From the NCBI GenBank assembly GCA_024349245.1, contig JALDNG010002678.1, positions 24,912 to 88,911 on the forward strand: a DNA stretch of 64,000 nucleotides, in the 5' to 3' direction. Positions 11,311 through 23,937 of the stretch are shown piece after piece (the first letter of the stretch is position 1; each line of letters starts with the position of its first letter). The notes under the pieces were generated by a model, which searched no databases, had not been told where the DNA came from, and saw only the letters and a program-made list of their open reading frames with translations. Source of the DNA: Neodontobutis hainanensis (taxonomy: Eukaryota > Chordata > Actinopteri > Gobiiformes > Odontobutidae). The position numbers and the translations under genes were made by a program.

Positions 11311-14300
11311 ATGATGATCTTTCTTCTTCTCATCCTGTCACTAAATACAGGTAAATATGACTTCTACTTGACTGAGAGATTTAAAGCAGAACTAAGTAAG
11401 ATTTGACTTCCTTCATTGAATCACAATGTTGTAAATACTCCTCAGTGCAGCTCTGGACTACAACGCTCGCCTTCTTCTCTGTATTTTTGCTGGTTTCAAC
11501 ATGAGTGATGATACTATTTTGGTTAAATTTAAAGTCAAATAAAGTAATTTGTGACTCTCACGTGAACATGACCTGAGACTTGTGTCGGTCGGTGCTGTTT
11601 TATGTTTACTACTGTTGACATTGTTCTTTTATAATTTGGATGTTGTGTTTGTTCTGCAGGAGGCTTGGCTTCAGTAAAAGTACAGGGATGTACAGGAGGC
11701 TGGGTTGATTTCACCTGCAGTTATTCTAATTCTAACACAAATGACAGAAACATCAAAGTAATGACCCCAAGAGGAAGGATAGAAAATCCTGAAGTAAATA
11801 CATGGAAAGAAGTGGACCCAGGACTTTTTATGTACAACAACAAAACAGGGAGACATCTGAGGATGTTTGTAAAGCCACTTGTTGATTGGGACTTTGGAAA
11901 GTACAAATGCAAGTTTAATGAAAAAAGAGATGAAGAGGTACAATTTGAGCTGAAAAATGGTAAGATAAATTTTTCATTCATTCCTATAAGACCTTTAAGG
12001 AACAAAATAATAGTGCTATAACGATATACATTTCCAAAAGAAGGATCCATAAAATTATTTTGACAAATCTATCCATTTCATCCATTAAATCCATCCATTT
12101 TTCTGCTGTGAGAGTATTCAGGTCCTACAACAGGAAGTAGAACCACTAAAACATCAGCTGTGATTGGTTCCAGTTCAGGTCAAATGCAGACGACTAATGG
12201 TCAGAACAGATGTCAATGGTCCAGAGGAAATATTATGGCGACTTATTATGGCAATTACCATAATGTACCAAAAGGCCCAACGTCCCAGTTTGGAGTCACC
12301 TCAGCTAGGAGGTCCCAGGCAGGTCTTTCTCTGTCTCTCTCAGCTGACTGGACGATAGCTAGCATTCCCTTGAGCAAAAATGAGAGGTGAAAGAACAGAA
12401 TCTCTATATTTTAATGTTCTAAAAACTGTGAATAAACCAGAAACAGTTTAAAGTTTACTGCAGCATCTGTACCTCCAGCCTCTCGGTTCTAAACACAAAG
12501 ATTAACACTATTTAATAAATTATGACAATATATCCAAGTTTTAAAGGTCTGCTTCAAACACTTTCTATATTTCAAATATAGACATAACTTTTGTGGAGCT
12601 TGGATGGCGTCATGTTTATGTGGCAGACACTGCTCTCCTGGAGACAGCAGAGAAGAAAAAGAGGCTCTTGAAGGGGTATCCCGAACCAAACTGTCCCGTC
12701 CTGACCTGACCTCTACTGTTCCACCAGAGAAAAGGCTTTTGTGACCTGTCTCTAAGTATCTCATAGACCCTTTTTAACAAAATACTGGACTGTCCCTTTA
12801 AGAGATGCTTAAGTTCCTGTCTAAACTTACCATGTTCGAAATGTTGGCTCACATCTGATCTCCCCTTAAAGTGACACAATGAGCTGAAACTCACGTTGTT
12901 GTTAAAATACTAACTGAGCTGAAACTATATGAGACACTCGCATTGCCATGACAACCAGCGATGTGGACAGATTCTAATGTGGTTTTGAGTCAGTTGTGGG
13001 TTATTGTTAAATACTGTTAAATGTTGTGAACATCAGGTAAAGCAATGTTTGTTAAAGTAGTGTAAAACTGCTTTATGATTATGACATTGTGAACAAGGAA
13101 CAGGATCAAAATAAATCTTGGCTTCATCAAAACAGTGATCATTTGACTCATAAAACAGCACTAAAATGTCATACCCTGTGTTTTTATATTTTCAGGTGTT
13201 TATCTTGAAGACTTAGTTCAGACTACTTACAGAACAGCACGAACCACCATCGACTGTAATCACCGAGGTTTTAATTTTATTTGCAAAGAGAACAGTTTCA
13301 CTTGTGACACAATCCTCGTCAAACATCTCCTGTAAAGACCATCAATAATGTGAGTCTGCAGGACGCTGGGGTCTACTGGTGCGGCACTGAGTCACAGACA
13401 CAAGGAAACAGAGTTTCACGACGAAAAATACACCTCGGTTAAAGGTAAGTAACATTCACCAAGTTTTATTAAACTATATATTCAATCTGCAGTAAGTGTA
13501 TTCTTCAGTCCTAACATTATGAGAACCTAATAGTCATAATACTTTAAAGTCTCCTCACGTCTTAGTCCCACACAAAGAGGAGACAGGAGAGTGCAGGGCA
13601 TGAAAAGACTGTATGATCTCTGCTGTGAGTGAGTTATAACATTTTACTTTACAGATTAAATGAGCAGACGATGGAGACGGTAAATGATTTGAAAATAATA
13701 GTTAGGTTTAATCCTTGCAAAGAGAAACAAAACAGACAGACAGTAACAATTGTGCAACGGAAGGTTTTGCTTAAAGAGGTAAACAGTACATGGTTTATAT
13801 TTCCAGCAGGACACACAGAGTTTAGGAGGAGATGACGGTTGCCGCCTCCACATTTCTCGTAACGTAGAGGGCAGGTGGTGGTAATATGACTTAATAATAA
13901 ACTGAGAGATGAGGAAGAGAAATAAAATATAGGGTTTGAGCAGAACCCATTGTGGTTAGTGAGGCCTGGGATTCTTTCATTGCAGTACCTTGAGTGGCCA
14001 CAACAGAGCTAAAGCAGTCCTTGTGGAAAAATCCCAAAACACTGTAATTTTGAGCTCTGACCCAGTTGTTTATCTCTTGTTTGACTCACTACAACACTGT
14101 GTTCAGAGTTGAATTACATTATGAATTAACTAGATTTAATTGGAGTCAAGAAAAGACACAAAAATAAATAAAAGTAAAACATTATTGTGGCTCATATTTA
14201 AACGAAACACAAGAGACACATGTCCGTCCAACCTTGCTCCTTAAGGAAGCTCCGGTGTATCCTCCTCGCTCAAGTGTCCTCACAGAAGCCGTCTCCCTCT

Positions 14301-16187
14301 CCTCTACTCGCTCGTCACAGCAGAGTTAAGAACTCAGTGTTGTTCAAACACATAAGAATAAAGACTGTAAAATAATAAGTCATGTGTCTTTTTCTCTTTA
14401 GATTTTGAAGTCACTCAGAAACAAGTAACATCTGGACAAAACTTAACTCACGAGTGTAAATATAAAGATCTTCCAATAAGCAAGTTTTTCTGTAAAGGAG
14501 AAGATCCATTAAAATGTCAAAACCTCGTTGGCACAAACACAATAAGCAGTGGAATCAGGAGGAATGGAAGTTTTTTGTTTAAAGATGACGGTGTAAAAAG
14601 TGTCACTATAACTGTACTAAATGTAAGAAAAGAAGACACTGGGTCTTATTGGTGTGGATATAAAAACTCTACAGTGAATGACAACCTGTTCTTTCACAAA
14701 CTGGAGCTGACTGTAGGTGAGTGTTTTATTTCATAGACCAACATTTTATTTAGTCATCCTTGAATAAGCAGAATTTATTTTATTATGATTTTATTCCAGT
14801 TGCTTCTTCGACAGTCTCAACCATCTCTTCTACTGCTCAGGACACAGTGACTACAGCTTCAGGTTATTATACTCTGTCTCCAACACAGACAATTAGAAAG
14901 CAAGGTAAGAATCATGTTTACATTCTCCCTTCATCCAGAAATAATACAAATATGCACAGGTGCAGGGAGCCTCTGTTACTGTTGTACAGGTGCTTCACTC
15001 AACACTTTGTCGTCTGTTTAAAACTTTGTAAGACTATATATACAACATATCAGGCTGAACTAGAGCTCATTAACAAAACCTCATTATTGACATATTTTAC
15101 TACATTTCATAGACTGCTCCAATAAAACAAATGTACAGTTGTTATTTATTGAATGGAATCTTACTAATTAGACCATTGTAAACTAAACAATCCTTCTTTC
15201 ACAGATGAACTTTGGAAAACATTGGTTATTGTTACAGTTGTGGCTGTGCTGCTGCTGCTCAGTGTGTTCTTCTTCTACAAAGTATGTCACACACTGTGTG
15301 TAATCCATGTAAAGGGTTATTGATTTGAAGGCAGTGGATAGAAATGGGCATTTCTTTAGATAATAGACATTTTAAATGACATACACTGGAAATCAAACTC
15401 TGACACATGTTTGTGTTTCTCTGTGGTTCTTTCAGGGTTTAACTGCTTCAACAACACGACAGAAAACAGACAGGTTAGTGCTCACTGTACAGTCTTATTA
15501 GTTCAAATAGAACAACTTCTAAAGTGAAAATAATGCTTCTCTGACACTTTTCTTCTGAAATAAGTGAAATGTTTCTTAAACAGTGGGATAAGAGTCAAAC
15601 ATTTGGTCAGTTTTGTTCCATTTTTAAAAAGGAATAAACCAAGGCCCCAACAATTCTAAGTAAAATCTAAACCAAAAAGCACATGGTTAATTTTCATAAA
15701 TGAACACAAAAGCAGCTATTAGAAGAATATATCAGGTGTTTGTGTTCATTTACTGCACAGAAACACCTAATGCATTGATTTCTTAAAACAATTATTTAAC
15801 ATGACTTAGGAGTGCTTTCATAAATTTGTTTTAAGTTTAATATCCAGATATGTCCACTTTACTTGTTTGTATAAAATTTGAATAGACTTAAAAGTTTGAC
15901 ACACGTGTGTTTTGTGTCCTTGTTTTCTGAAGGAGCACTATTACGAGGAGATAGATGAGCGCCCCCAGCTGCCCGGCTCAGGGACTGCACTGAAGACTAT
16001 TTACACCACTGTCACTCTCCCCTCTGAGCCCCCCCCTCTACCACTCTACTTCACTCTGGACCATCCCACTTCAGCTCAGACCAGAAGCACTGAGATCAAC
16101 CCCAGCCCCTCCTCCTCTGACGAAACGTTTACTATAAATGTTCTTTATTCAACGATGAACACGCCACAGCAAACTGCAAACTCTTAG
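11311..16187 (+). pseudogene. CD300/PIGR-like three-Ig receptor A2, with ITSM-type tail and two lesions
   Basis: Most complete subfamily A gene. Exons: leader 11311-11350 (MMIFLLLILSLNTG), Ig1 11660-11959 (GCTGGWVDFTC to GKYKCKF), Ig2 13196-13444, Ig3 14402-14716 (FFCKGED to GSYWCGY), Ser/Thr-rich stalk 14800-14904, transmembrane 15205-15281, juxtamembrane 15436-15473, and tail 15933-16187. The tail holds KTIYTTV, which fits the ITSM pattern TxYxxV, plus LYFTL and VLYSTM, suggesting phosphotyrosine signalling through SH2 proteins. There are two defects. One base is missing in Ig2 relative to A1 (TAA at 13333), with two more lost near the exon end. One A is also missing just before the TM-exon donor (TACAAA|GT instead of TACAAAA|GT), which breaks the phase into the next exon. 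Skipping Ig2 keeps frame, but the TM junction stays broken unless a shifted donor is used. AATAAA lies downstream. Confidence 0.7.
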
Positions 16188-16265
16188 ACTTTTTATAGAA
16201 ACATTCACTGAATGTTTTATGTTTCTTTGAGATTTTTAAAATTTTTAAGTTTAAGTTTAAAGTTT

Positions 16266-16271
16266 AATAAA
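16266..16271 (+). terminator. Polyadenylation signal AATAAA of receptor A2
   Basis: A canonical AATAAA hexamer lies 79 bases after the A2 stop codon in AT-rich 3'UTR sequence. A use site is plausible but not shown. Confidence 0.5.
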
Positions 16272-16659
16272 TAAATGTATTATTAATTGTAAAAGACCAA
16301 ATGTTGTGGCTCTGGTTCACTGGATAAGTGTGAGGGATATAGATATAATGAAGTTAATCTTGTATTAAAGTGCTTAATGAAGTCTGTCTGTTGGAGATAC
16401 ACACTGGAGCTGGTTTGCTTTTTCCTGCCAATATAAAAAATAAACATTCATAATAAAATGGGAATTATAGTTGTGTATTTTTCAAACAATATTATTACAT
16501 AAATGTATTATTAACATCCCTACCTTGATGTTGGCTGCGGTCCCATCCACCCTTCCACACACACAGAATGGACACTGGACATTGCCAATAAAAATAAAGG
16601 ACTAAATAAATAAAAAAGTGTTTTTTTGTAAATATATTTTGGGTATTTGTATGTATTTT

Positions 16660-16990
16660 TCTGGTCACATTCCTGCATGGCCTGATCGTCCTTTTGTGGT
16701 TCTCCCTGAGGTTTCTCTTTGTCTCGGAATGTTTTTGGGGGTAGTTTTTTCTTACCCTACAAGGGGTCTTGCCTTGTCTTGTTCAGTTTGAACGGGACAC
16801 AGCGGCCCGGTGGTAGAGCGGTCGTCCTATAACTGGAGGTTATACTGTCATTGTGTCCTTGGGCAAGACACTTGACCCACCTTGCCTCTAGTGGTGGTCC
16901 AGCTGTGACCCTGGTGTTTGGTGGTGGTCTGGACGGGCTGTAGTCACAAAAATGTCTCCACCACCAGTGTGTGACTGTGGAGTGAATTTC
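16660..16990 (+). repeat. LINE 3' tail fragment followed by a tRNA-derived SINE
   Basis: 16680-16760 (TGGTTCTCCCTGAGGTTTCTC) is the reverse complement of the LINE 3' region at about 45535-45565. From 16797 a SINE begins (CGGTGGTAGAGCGGTCGTCC, then TTGTGTCCTTGGGCAAGACA) that has lost its B-box compared with the copy at 30813. Confidence 0.65.
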
Positions 16991-17844
16991 TGTTGTGTTG
17001 TGGTTTAACGGTGTTGTGTTGTTAGCTTATGTTTGTTTTTGTTATGTTTGTGTCATTTGTTGTTGTTGTGTCCACCGTAATAACCAACAATAATAATGTC
17101 TCCCTCATTAAAGCAACAGATGAAAAAACACACAATGTCTAATGGCCAGAAATGCTATCCCTTTATTGGAATAACTTTTCTTGTTCTGTACTGTTTACTG
17201 TTATAGACTGCATTTATCATTTATTTCTCTATTAGTACTGGGCTACCTCATCTTTTAGTCATGTTCACTGCAGACCCAGGTACAGTCCACAAAAACTGCA
17301 GTATTTGTAGATGTCAGACCAGCCATTTATAACAAAAACCCTTGGTCAAACTCTCTCAAATGTTTCTCAAGTCTACATGAATTATGTTCATAAAATTAAC
17401 CACTGACAACACACCTGACCTACTGAGCTAACACACATCCATATGGCTACTGTAGAGTCAAATGCAACTCTGTACCTGCTGCTAGTTTAAGATGAAATGG
17501 GACGGGATACCAGAAAATAGATTCTCTGTTTGTTTTAAAGCAGAGGGACTGGGACAGACATGTTACTGACTCAGTTCAAGACGTATTAATATAAAGTAAT
17601 GTGACAGTTTAAAATATCCATAACTTATTATTTAAACTCCACAACAAACAATGAATTATTTATGTTTAATAATATGTAACATTTATGCGTTTTGTTGGCA
17701 CCTAACCTGTACAATGTTCCTTTTTAATTAAGGAAGTAAATTGCAGCAAAAAAATTAAAAAATAAACAGTTTGCTGTAGTGTGGAAAATTGACTTCTAAA
17801 GAAGTGAAACAAAAAAGGAATGTCTTCAATGTTCATTGTTTAGA
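16991..17844. other. Spacer between A2 and relic A3, no gene seen
   Basis: GT-rich and AT-rich sequence without supported exons. From about 17660 it begins to match the upstream flanks of the other subfamily A genes (for example AATTGCAGCAAAAAAAT compared with 11130). Confidence 0.5.
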
Positions 17845-17914
17845 GATCATTAGGCAACAGATCATTTTAAATAAGACATTGGAATCAGACTGGGTTTGAG
17901 CTGATATCAGCAAA

Positions 17915-19663
17915 ATGAGGAGCTTTCTTCTACTCATCCTGTCACTGAATACAGGTAAATATGACTTTTACCTGAGTGAGAGGGTTAAAGCATAACTAAG
18001 AAAGATTTCCGAAGCTCACCCTACAGCTTCACTTTGAGAAATAATCTTGAGATTTAATTAAAAATGTTAGGTCAACTTGTTCCACGTGTTTTACTGTTTT
18101 GATTTCTCAAGATGGATTTAAGGAAGTTGTTTGATTTATATGTAATAGTGTTCAAGATAGATTACTCAACTTTATTATAATATTTTATTCAGTCAAGCTG
18201 TGTTCTGAGAGTTAGAAACCAGCCTTAAACAAAGATGAGCGTGAGTTCAGTTCAAATGCAGACGACTAATGGTCAGAACAGATGTCAATAGCCCAGAGGA
18301 AATAATAAGTAGACTTGAATACACAAACATGAACGTCCGTGGAAGTGTACAAAGTATTTAAATATTTATGTTTAATTTTAGACATTTTCAGGCAGTGCTT
18401 ATGACACTGGGTCCAATGACAATGTTAAAACCAAATAAAATGAGATAATTTAATCTCAAAGCTTCAAAAGGCTTTTGTGACCTGTCTCTAAGTATCTCAT
18501 AGACTCTTTTAAACAAAACATTGACTGTCCCTTTAGAAGTGCTTAAGTTCCTGTCTGTACCATGTTCTAATGTTGGCTCACATCTGACCCCCTCCTCTCC
18601 TCTACTCGCTCGTCACAGCAGAGTTAAGAACTCAATGTTGCTCAAACACATAAGAATAAAGACTGTAAAGTTATCCTTGAATAAGCAGCTTTTACTTTAT
18701 TATTTATTTTCCAGTTGCTTGGTTTCTCAGGACACAGTGACAACAACTTCAGGTTATTATACTCTGTCTCCAACACAAACATGAAATAATGGTAAGACTT
18801 TAGAGCAGGGGCACATTAATCATGAAATCCTGCAGGACTCATGCATTTGTACATGCCCAGAGTCAAGGTTAGGATAAAAATATGATGAAAACATGATCCT
18901 TACTGGTGAGTTTAATGCATGAGTCCTGCATGAATTGATAATGAAATGTGCTCCCTTCTCGTAAGTGTTACTGAAATAATACTCAACACTTTGTAGTCTG
19001 TTTAAAACTTTGTGAAGGGTATATAGGTCTGTGAAGGTTCTCAGTCTTTCAGGAAATCTTGAAAAAAAGGTTTACGTAAAAGCTTCTTGTCTCAGTTTTT
19101 AAGGAGAAGACGTTTGTCTCTAATTCCAAGAGACTTTATCAATTCTGAGATCAACTGGTAAGAGAGCTGAGTAGTAGAGTCAGTAGAGGGAGGAGTTTCT
19201 AGGCTATATATACAACATACAGTATCACTCTGAACTCAACATCGAGCTAATTAAGAAAACCTCATTTATGACATATTTCACAACATTTCACAGACTGCTC
19301 CAATAAAACAAATGTATATAAGAGTCATTTACTGTTTGGTCTCTTACTAATAAGACCATCATAAACTAAAGTCTTTGTCCTGATTTTACAGCTGGCCATT
19401 GGAAAACATATAATATTGTAAAAGCTGTCCTTGTGGCTGTGCTGCTGCTGCTCGCTGTGTTCTTCATTTACATAAGTATGTTTTCACAATAGAATAGAAA
19501 TGGTATTTTATTTATACAAGAGACATTTTAAATGAGAAACACTGGCAATCAAACAGATTAAAATAGAGACTATTTTTCAGACGGTTGTGTGTCTCTGTGG
19601 TTAATGATGCAGTTTCCTTTTTCAGGGTTTAACTGCTTCAACAACACGACAAAAAGAAATGAG
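17915..19663 (+). pseudogene. Relic receptor A3: leader, stalk, TM and juxtamembrane exons without Ig domains
   Basis: The leader exon 17915-17954 (MRSFLLLILSLNTG) is intact. The intron fragment at about 18245-18300 matches the intron after Ig1 of A2, and 18465-18670 runs through sequence that flanks Ig2 and Ig3 in A2, but all three Ig exons have been deleted. The stalk relic at about 18715-18790 (CAGGACACAGTGACAACAAC) is frameshifted by the deletion. The transmembrane exon 19392-19475 and juxtamembrane exon 19626-19663 (RFNCFNNTT) are nearly identical to A1. No tail exon follows. This is a dead copy made by internal deletion, related most closely to A1 at its 3' end. Confidence 0.75.
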
Positions 19664-20380
19664 GTTAGTTCTCCAGTTTTCTTCTTTGTGAAGTATCGAC
19701 AGTTTCTGACGTTATCCCATTGGAAACACACTTCTCTTCTGCAGAAAGTAAGATAAATAAGATGATCTCTAGGCTAAACTTTATTTTAAAAGTAAAGTTT
19801 GCCCCTCCCATTATTTTCTTTGAAAGTTCTGAAAGACTCTGAACCTGTGGCTGTAGCCCCTTCCACTATTTGAAGTTATATTGCTCTAAACTCCACTTTC
19901 AGAAATAAACTCGAGTGTAGTGATCAGAACCGTCACAAATTCCTCACGAATTAACAATTTATGCTTTTGATCCTTTCAGACACTCAGAAAGGTTGTTTGA
20001 ACATGAAGAATTCCCCACGGATTAACACTTTTTGCCTCCCACATGTTTCATGTTATAAAAGCTAACAAAGCAGTAAGGATATTTAAATTAACGACTCTGT
20101 TCAGTTTTCACAACAAGGCAAAGCCTGGGTCCAACAGGCCGGGTCAAAGTGACTCATGAGCAGGACAGAACAACGGTGCCAGAATCCACACACATGTCAG
20201 ACAATCATAACTCTTTAAGAAACAATGTGTCTTGAAACTCCCCAGAGACCTTCCCTCCTTAGCCATAAAGAGGCAGGGATGTCTTTGATCATAGTCTCCT
20301 AGAACCATCAAATGTTGCCCTCTGGTGGTCAAATGGACTAATTACGCTCACTTCTCATAAAAGGACAATTTTGTGCTTAT
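19664..20380. other. Non-coding stretch after relic A3
   Basis: The first 150 bases continue the A1-like intron. The rest is unassigned AT-rich sequence, with no coding signal that I trust. Confidence 0.45.
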
Positions 20381-20387
20381 TCACTCA

Positions 20388-20415
20388 AGATTCAAGATTC
20401 AAGATTACTTTATTG
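20388..20415. repeat. Short tandem repeat ATTCAAG
   Basis: CAAGATTCAAGATTCAAGATT runs into TTTATTGGTCCCCAAGGGAA, a phrase common at ends of fish retroelements. It probably marks the border of the repeat block that follows. Confidence 0.6.
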
Positions 20416-20529
20416 GTCCCCAAGGGAAAACTAGTCTTGTGTGGATCATATTACATGTATACATAAAAACACAACAAAGATGACAATTCACACTGCAGCC
20501 ATTTTATCCAGCGCAGTGTTCTGGTTCTC

Positions 20530-21080
20530 AGCGTCAAGTGCGCGCCCATTTCGTGGAGTAACCTTGATGTTCCTATCCATGGTCAGGCCCGTAATACTTA
20601 CAGGTCAGTTTCTAGATGTTATCCACTCTTCTCTGGATGAAACCCCTTCATATCCATTAAGAACAGGCCTGACTCGGTGTTAAAGTCTTTCTGTACGTCC
20701 ACAGTCCGTAGATGTCGAGTCAGCTCCTCGGATTGTGCGACTCTTTGATGTAATCATTTTAACTGTTTTCACGTCACAGAAGCACAGTTTTATTTCAGCA
20801 GACAGCAGCTGGGTAGATTTAAGGCAGCTGAATTACAAATTTTCCGGTAGTTTTAAGTCATTTCCCAGGCCAATGAGCAGGAATTCCAAAAATAATAATC
20901 CAAAATCCAAAAGCTGGGTTCCCCCGGAGCAACCTGCTTTTGTGAAAAATTGTGTCAATAGCGCTCAGAGACCAGGTAATAAGATCCATATCGGTAGGAT
21001 CGGTAGGAGTCCAGCTGGCAGTAGAGTCCAAGAAATAAGAGAAAATTTAGTATGACGAGACAAGACAGAGAAGCATACAG
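20530..21080 (-). repeat. Dispersed repeat of unknown family, copy 1
   Basis: Shares many segments with 43140-43720, for example GAGTCAGCTCCTCGGA, TTTCAGCAGACAGCAGCTG, CCAATGAGCAGGAA and GTATGACGAGAC. On the minus strand a short membrane-like segment (LLIGLG) is followed by SAEIK. The sequence is more decayed than copy 2. It looks like part of a retroelement protein, but I cannot name the family. Confidence 0.5.
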
Positions 21081-21189
21081 AAAGCAGGGAGCAGAGGGAA
21101 CTTTGTCCGCTTTGTCTGGAATCCATTAAAAGAAAGTGCATTAAAGTCAAAATTATTAAATGTGTTAGTAATTCATACTATAAGTTTTA

Positions 21190-22500
21190 ACCAAGATAGA
21201 ATGACTTCTCTCCTTTTCCTCCTTTTCTTACAGCAGCTTAATAACATGTCAATGTGTGTGTATTTTTCTACAGGCTTAAATATGCATTTCTTTATAAATT
21301 CTACGGTATCAATGTGATGTGTGATTGGTGCTGGGAAACTAATAATGATGGCAATTGTGGAACCAAGGAGAGTTTATTATAAGTTAGAAACCTGTTTAAA
21401 CTTTCAATCCAATTCCTTTGTTGGAAACCACATTGAACACGCCCCACACACGCCCGTGCAGCCATGTGGTCGTTTTGGGAAAGAACCCGCCGGACAAAAC
21501 GCTTCAAAAGTTTGGAGAATCCTTCGACCTTTTGCCGCCAGGACCTCCGTTAAAGTTTGGTGTTATAAAACTGTGTATTATCCAAGCCCAGGCCCATAAA
21601 AACCGCTACCATATCCGCCCATTCAAATACCCCGGTAATTAAGATTAATAATATCTTTTAAATAATCAAAAACCTCCTTTACTCCACAAAGTTCTGATAA
21701 GTAAATGTTATTGTTCTGCTGTCAACCATTCTTGTGTTAATTATCCTCGTTGTTTTCCCATAACTAGGCCATTTTCATAACATTATCATTCATTTCACTT
21801 GTTGTAATCTTTAATAAACTCCATTAAACGTTCCTGCATTGTAAGGTGGTTTCTGTTTATATAAGTTATATTCAATTACAGAAGAATTCTCCTTCAGATC
21901 ATTAAAAGAATAGGTTTTCTCGGACCTGTAAAAGCCGGGGTGGTGCCCTAACGAGATTCATTTTAAAAACATAATATCCATTTAAAATTTACATAAATAT
22001 ATGTACAATACTACACAAGTTTTAATTTAAATTAAAATGCCAACTTGTTCAACTTAACTGCTCTAAATAATTGCTAATTCATTTCTATGTAATAGTGTTT
22101 AATATAGATTACTCAACTTTCTTATGTTATTTTATTATTATGTTATTTTTCTGAAGCTCACCCTACAGTTTCACTCTAAGATAAAAAAGTGAGATTTAAT
22201 TAAAAATGTTATGTTGTGTTAAGTTGTTCCATGTAACTGCTTTAAGTAATCGCTAAACTACTTGATTTCTTAATATGGACTTGAGGAAGTGGATTCATTT
22301 ATATGTAATCGTGTTAGACATAAAAGTCTACCCTCAACTTTATTATGTTATTTTTATTCAGTCAAGCTGTGTTTAAGTGTTAGAAACCAGCCTTAAACAA
22401 AGATGAGTGGCTCTGAGACATGAGTGACAGTCACAGCGTCAACCGACGGACTCAGCAAAACACAAACCCCTCCATCACAATGTGCACAATGTTAATGAAT
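21190..22500. other. AT-rich region with possible repeat debris
   Basis: 21420-21640 has a GC-richer stretch with short open frames that match nothing I recognise. 22140-22500 matches the intron after the leader of A3 (for example TTCCATGTAACTGC) and a piece of the last A1 intron (CACAAACCCCTCCATCACAA compared with about 3983), so it is receptor-gene debris without exons. Confidence 0.45.
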
Positions 22501-22521
22501 GTTAATGTTAATTAATAAATT

Positions 22522-22566
22522 AATGAAATGTTGAATATGCATACTATGCATATTCAACATTTCATT
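22522..22566. repeat. Perfect inverted repeat, 21-bp arms
   Basis: The left arm 22522-22542 (ending GAATATGCAT) and right arm 22546-22566 are exact reverse complements around the 3-base spacer ACT. It would form a cruciform or RNA hairpin. No coding context. Confidence 0.9.
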
Positions 22567-22799
22567 TACTCACTACAAAGAGAGAATACATTTACATTTT
22601 ACATACATTTAGTAATTTAGCAGCAGTTTAATCTAAAGCGACTTACATTAAGGTTCCTTAGAAGATCTATAAGAGCCTTAGAAGAAATATTAAATTCTTT
22701 ATAATTTTATTGAAAGGTTTTATAGAGTTAGATGACAACAAACCTGAAAAATTGGAGATGTCATTAGAAACCCAGTTTGAGAAACCAATATCTCGATAG

Positions 22800-23186
22800 C
22801 TTCAGTTAAAGAGAGGCAGAAGCAAATTTTTCAGATATTCCTCAAGTTTAAAAAGCCCAGTTTAGTGACCTCACTAATGTGCTGCTGCAGAGATAGTGTG
22901 GAGTCAAAAATGACACCGAGGTTCCTCGCAGTGTTGCCCTGCTCCAACACACAGTTGTTGATTGAGACAGTAAGATTGTTGAACTTGTGACGATGACTGG
23001 CAGGACCAATTAACAAGAGCTCTGTTTTATCTGAGTTCAGATGAAGGACGTTCTGAGACATTCATGTTTTAATTGAAACGAGGAAGGCCTCAAGACGCAT
23101 GATGTCAGTAGTATTAAATACAGCTGTGTATCATTGGCATAACAGTGGAAGGCATCCAGGATCAGAGTATGTTTTTGAGCAGGAGT
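22800..23186 (-). mobile_element. LINE reverse-transcriptase fragment with internal deletion, minus strand
   Basis: Encodes LNSDKTELLLIGP, VSINNCVL and ARNLGVIFDSTLSLQQHI, the region after the RT active site in CR1/L2/Rex-type LINEs. It is near-identical to 46440-46800 of the larger LINE. At about 23153 the match jumps to sequence equivalent to 47284, so about 480 bases are missing. Confidence 0.85.
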
Positions 23187-23461
23187 ACCAAAATAATACA
23201 AATATGCACAGGTGCAGGGAGCCTCTGATACTGTTGTACAGGTGCTTTACTTAATGCTTTGTCGTCTGTTTAAAACTTTATAAGGCTATATATACAATAT
23301 ATCAGACTCAACATAGAGCTAATTGACAAAACCTAATTTATGACATATTTTACTACATTTCACAGACTGCTCCAATAAAACAAATATACAATAGTCATTT
23401 TTTGTATGGTTTCTTACTAATAAGACCATTGTAAACCAAACAATCTGTCCTTCTTTCACAG

Positions 23462-23545
23462 ATGAACTTTGGAAAACATTGGTTATTGTTACAGTTGTGG
23501 CTGTGCTGCTGCTGCTGCTGCTCAGTGTGTTCTTCTTCTACAAAA
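23462..23545 (+). pseudogene. Orphan receptor transmembrane exon (subfamily A)
   Basis: Phase-1 exon reading DELWKTLVIVTVVAVLL, then leucines and SVFFFYK, with a proper acceptor and GT donor. It closely matches the A2 exon at 15205 but has extra CTG codons and the correct final A lacking in A2. The matching A2-type intron lies on its left from about 23190, and no other receptor exon is nearby. It is a remnant of a further gene copy interrupted by the LINE fragment at 22800. Confidence 0.75.
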
Positions 23546-23937
23546 GTACGTCACACACTGTGTGTAATCCATGTAAAGGGTAATTGATTTGAAGAGTGAA
23601 TAGAAATGGGTATTTATTTAAAGAGACATTGTAAATGACATACTGTTAGAGGAATATGTCATGACATGAACAGACTGACATTACATGAACAGAATGAACA
23701 GTACTAATAAGATAATAATAATAATGGAGATATACAATTCCCATAACAATCACTCTCCGTCATTTTGTCAGACAGAGTTGAAAAATTTCCGTCCTCATCT
23801 ATTATTACCTACCATTTTTAATTTTTAAACTAATAATAATTATAATGGCTTTTTGTTTTACTCACATTTAAAGACATTTCAAGACAAGCAGGGGACAGAT
23901 TATTTGTTTTATTTATGAACAACAGAAACACAAAAAG

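Noticed and set aside
21418..21642. Open frame with proline-rich sequence
   Set aside because: No family match and no splice context. It may be part of a repeat but the evidence is too thin to call.
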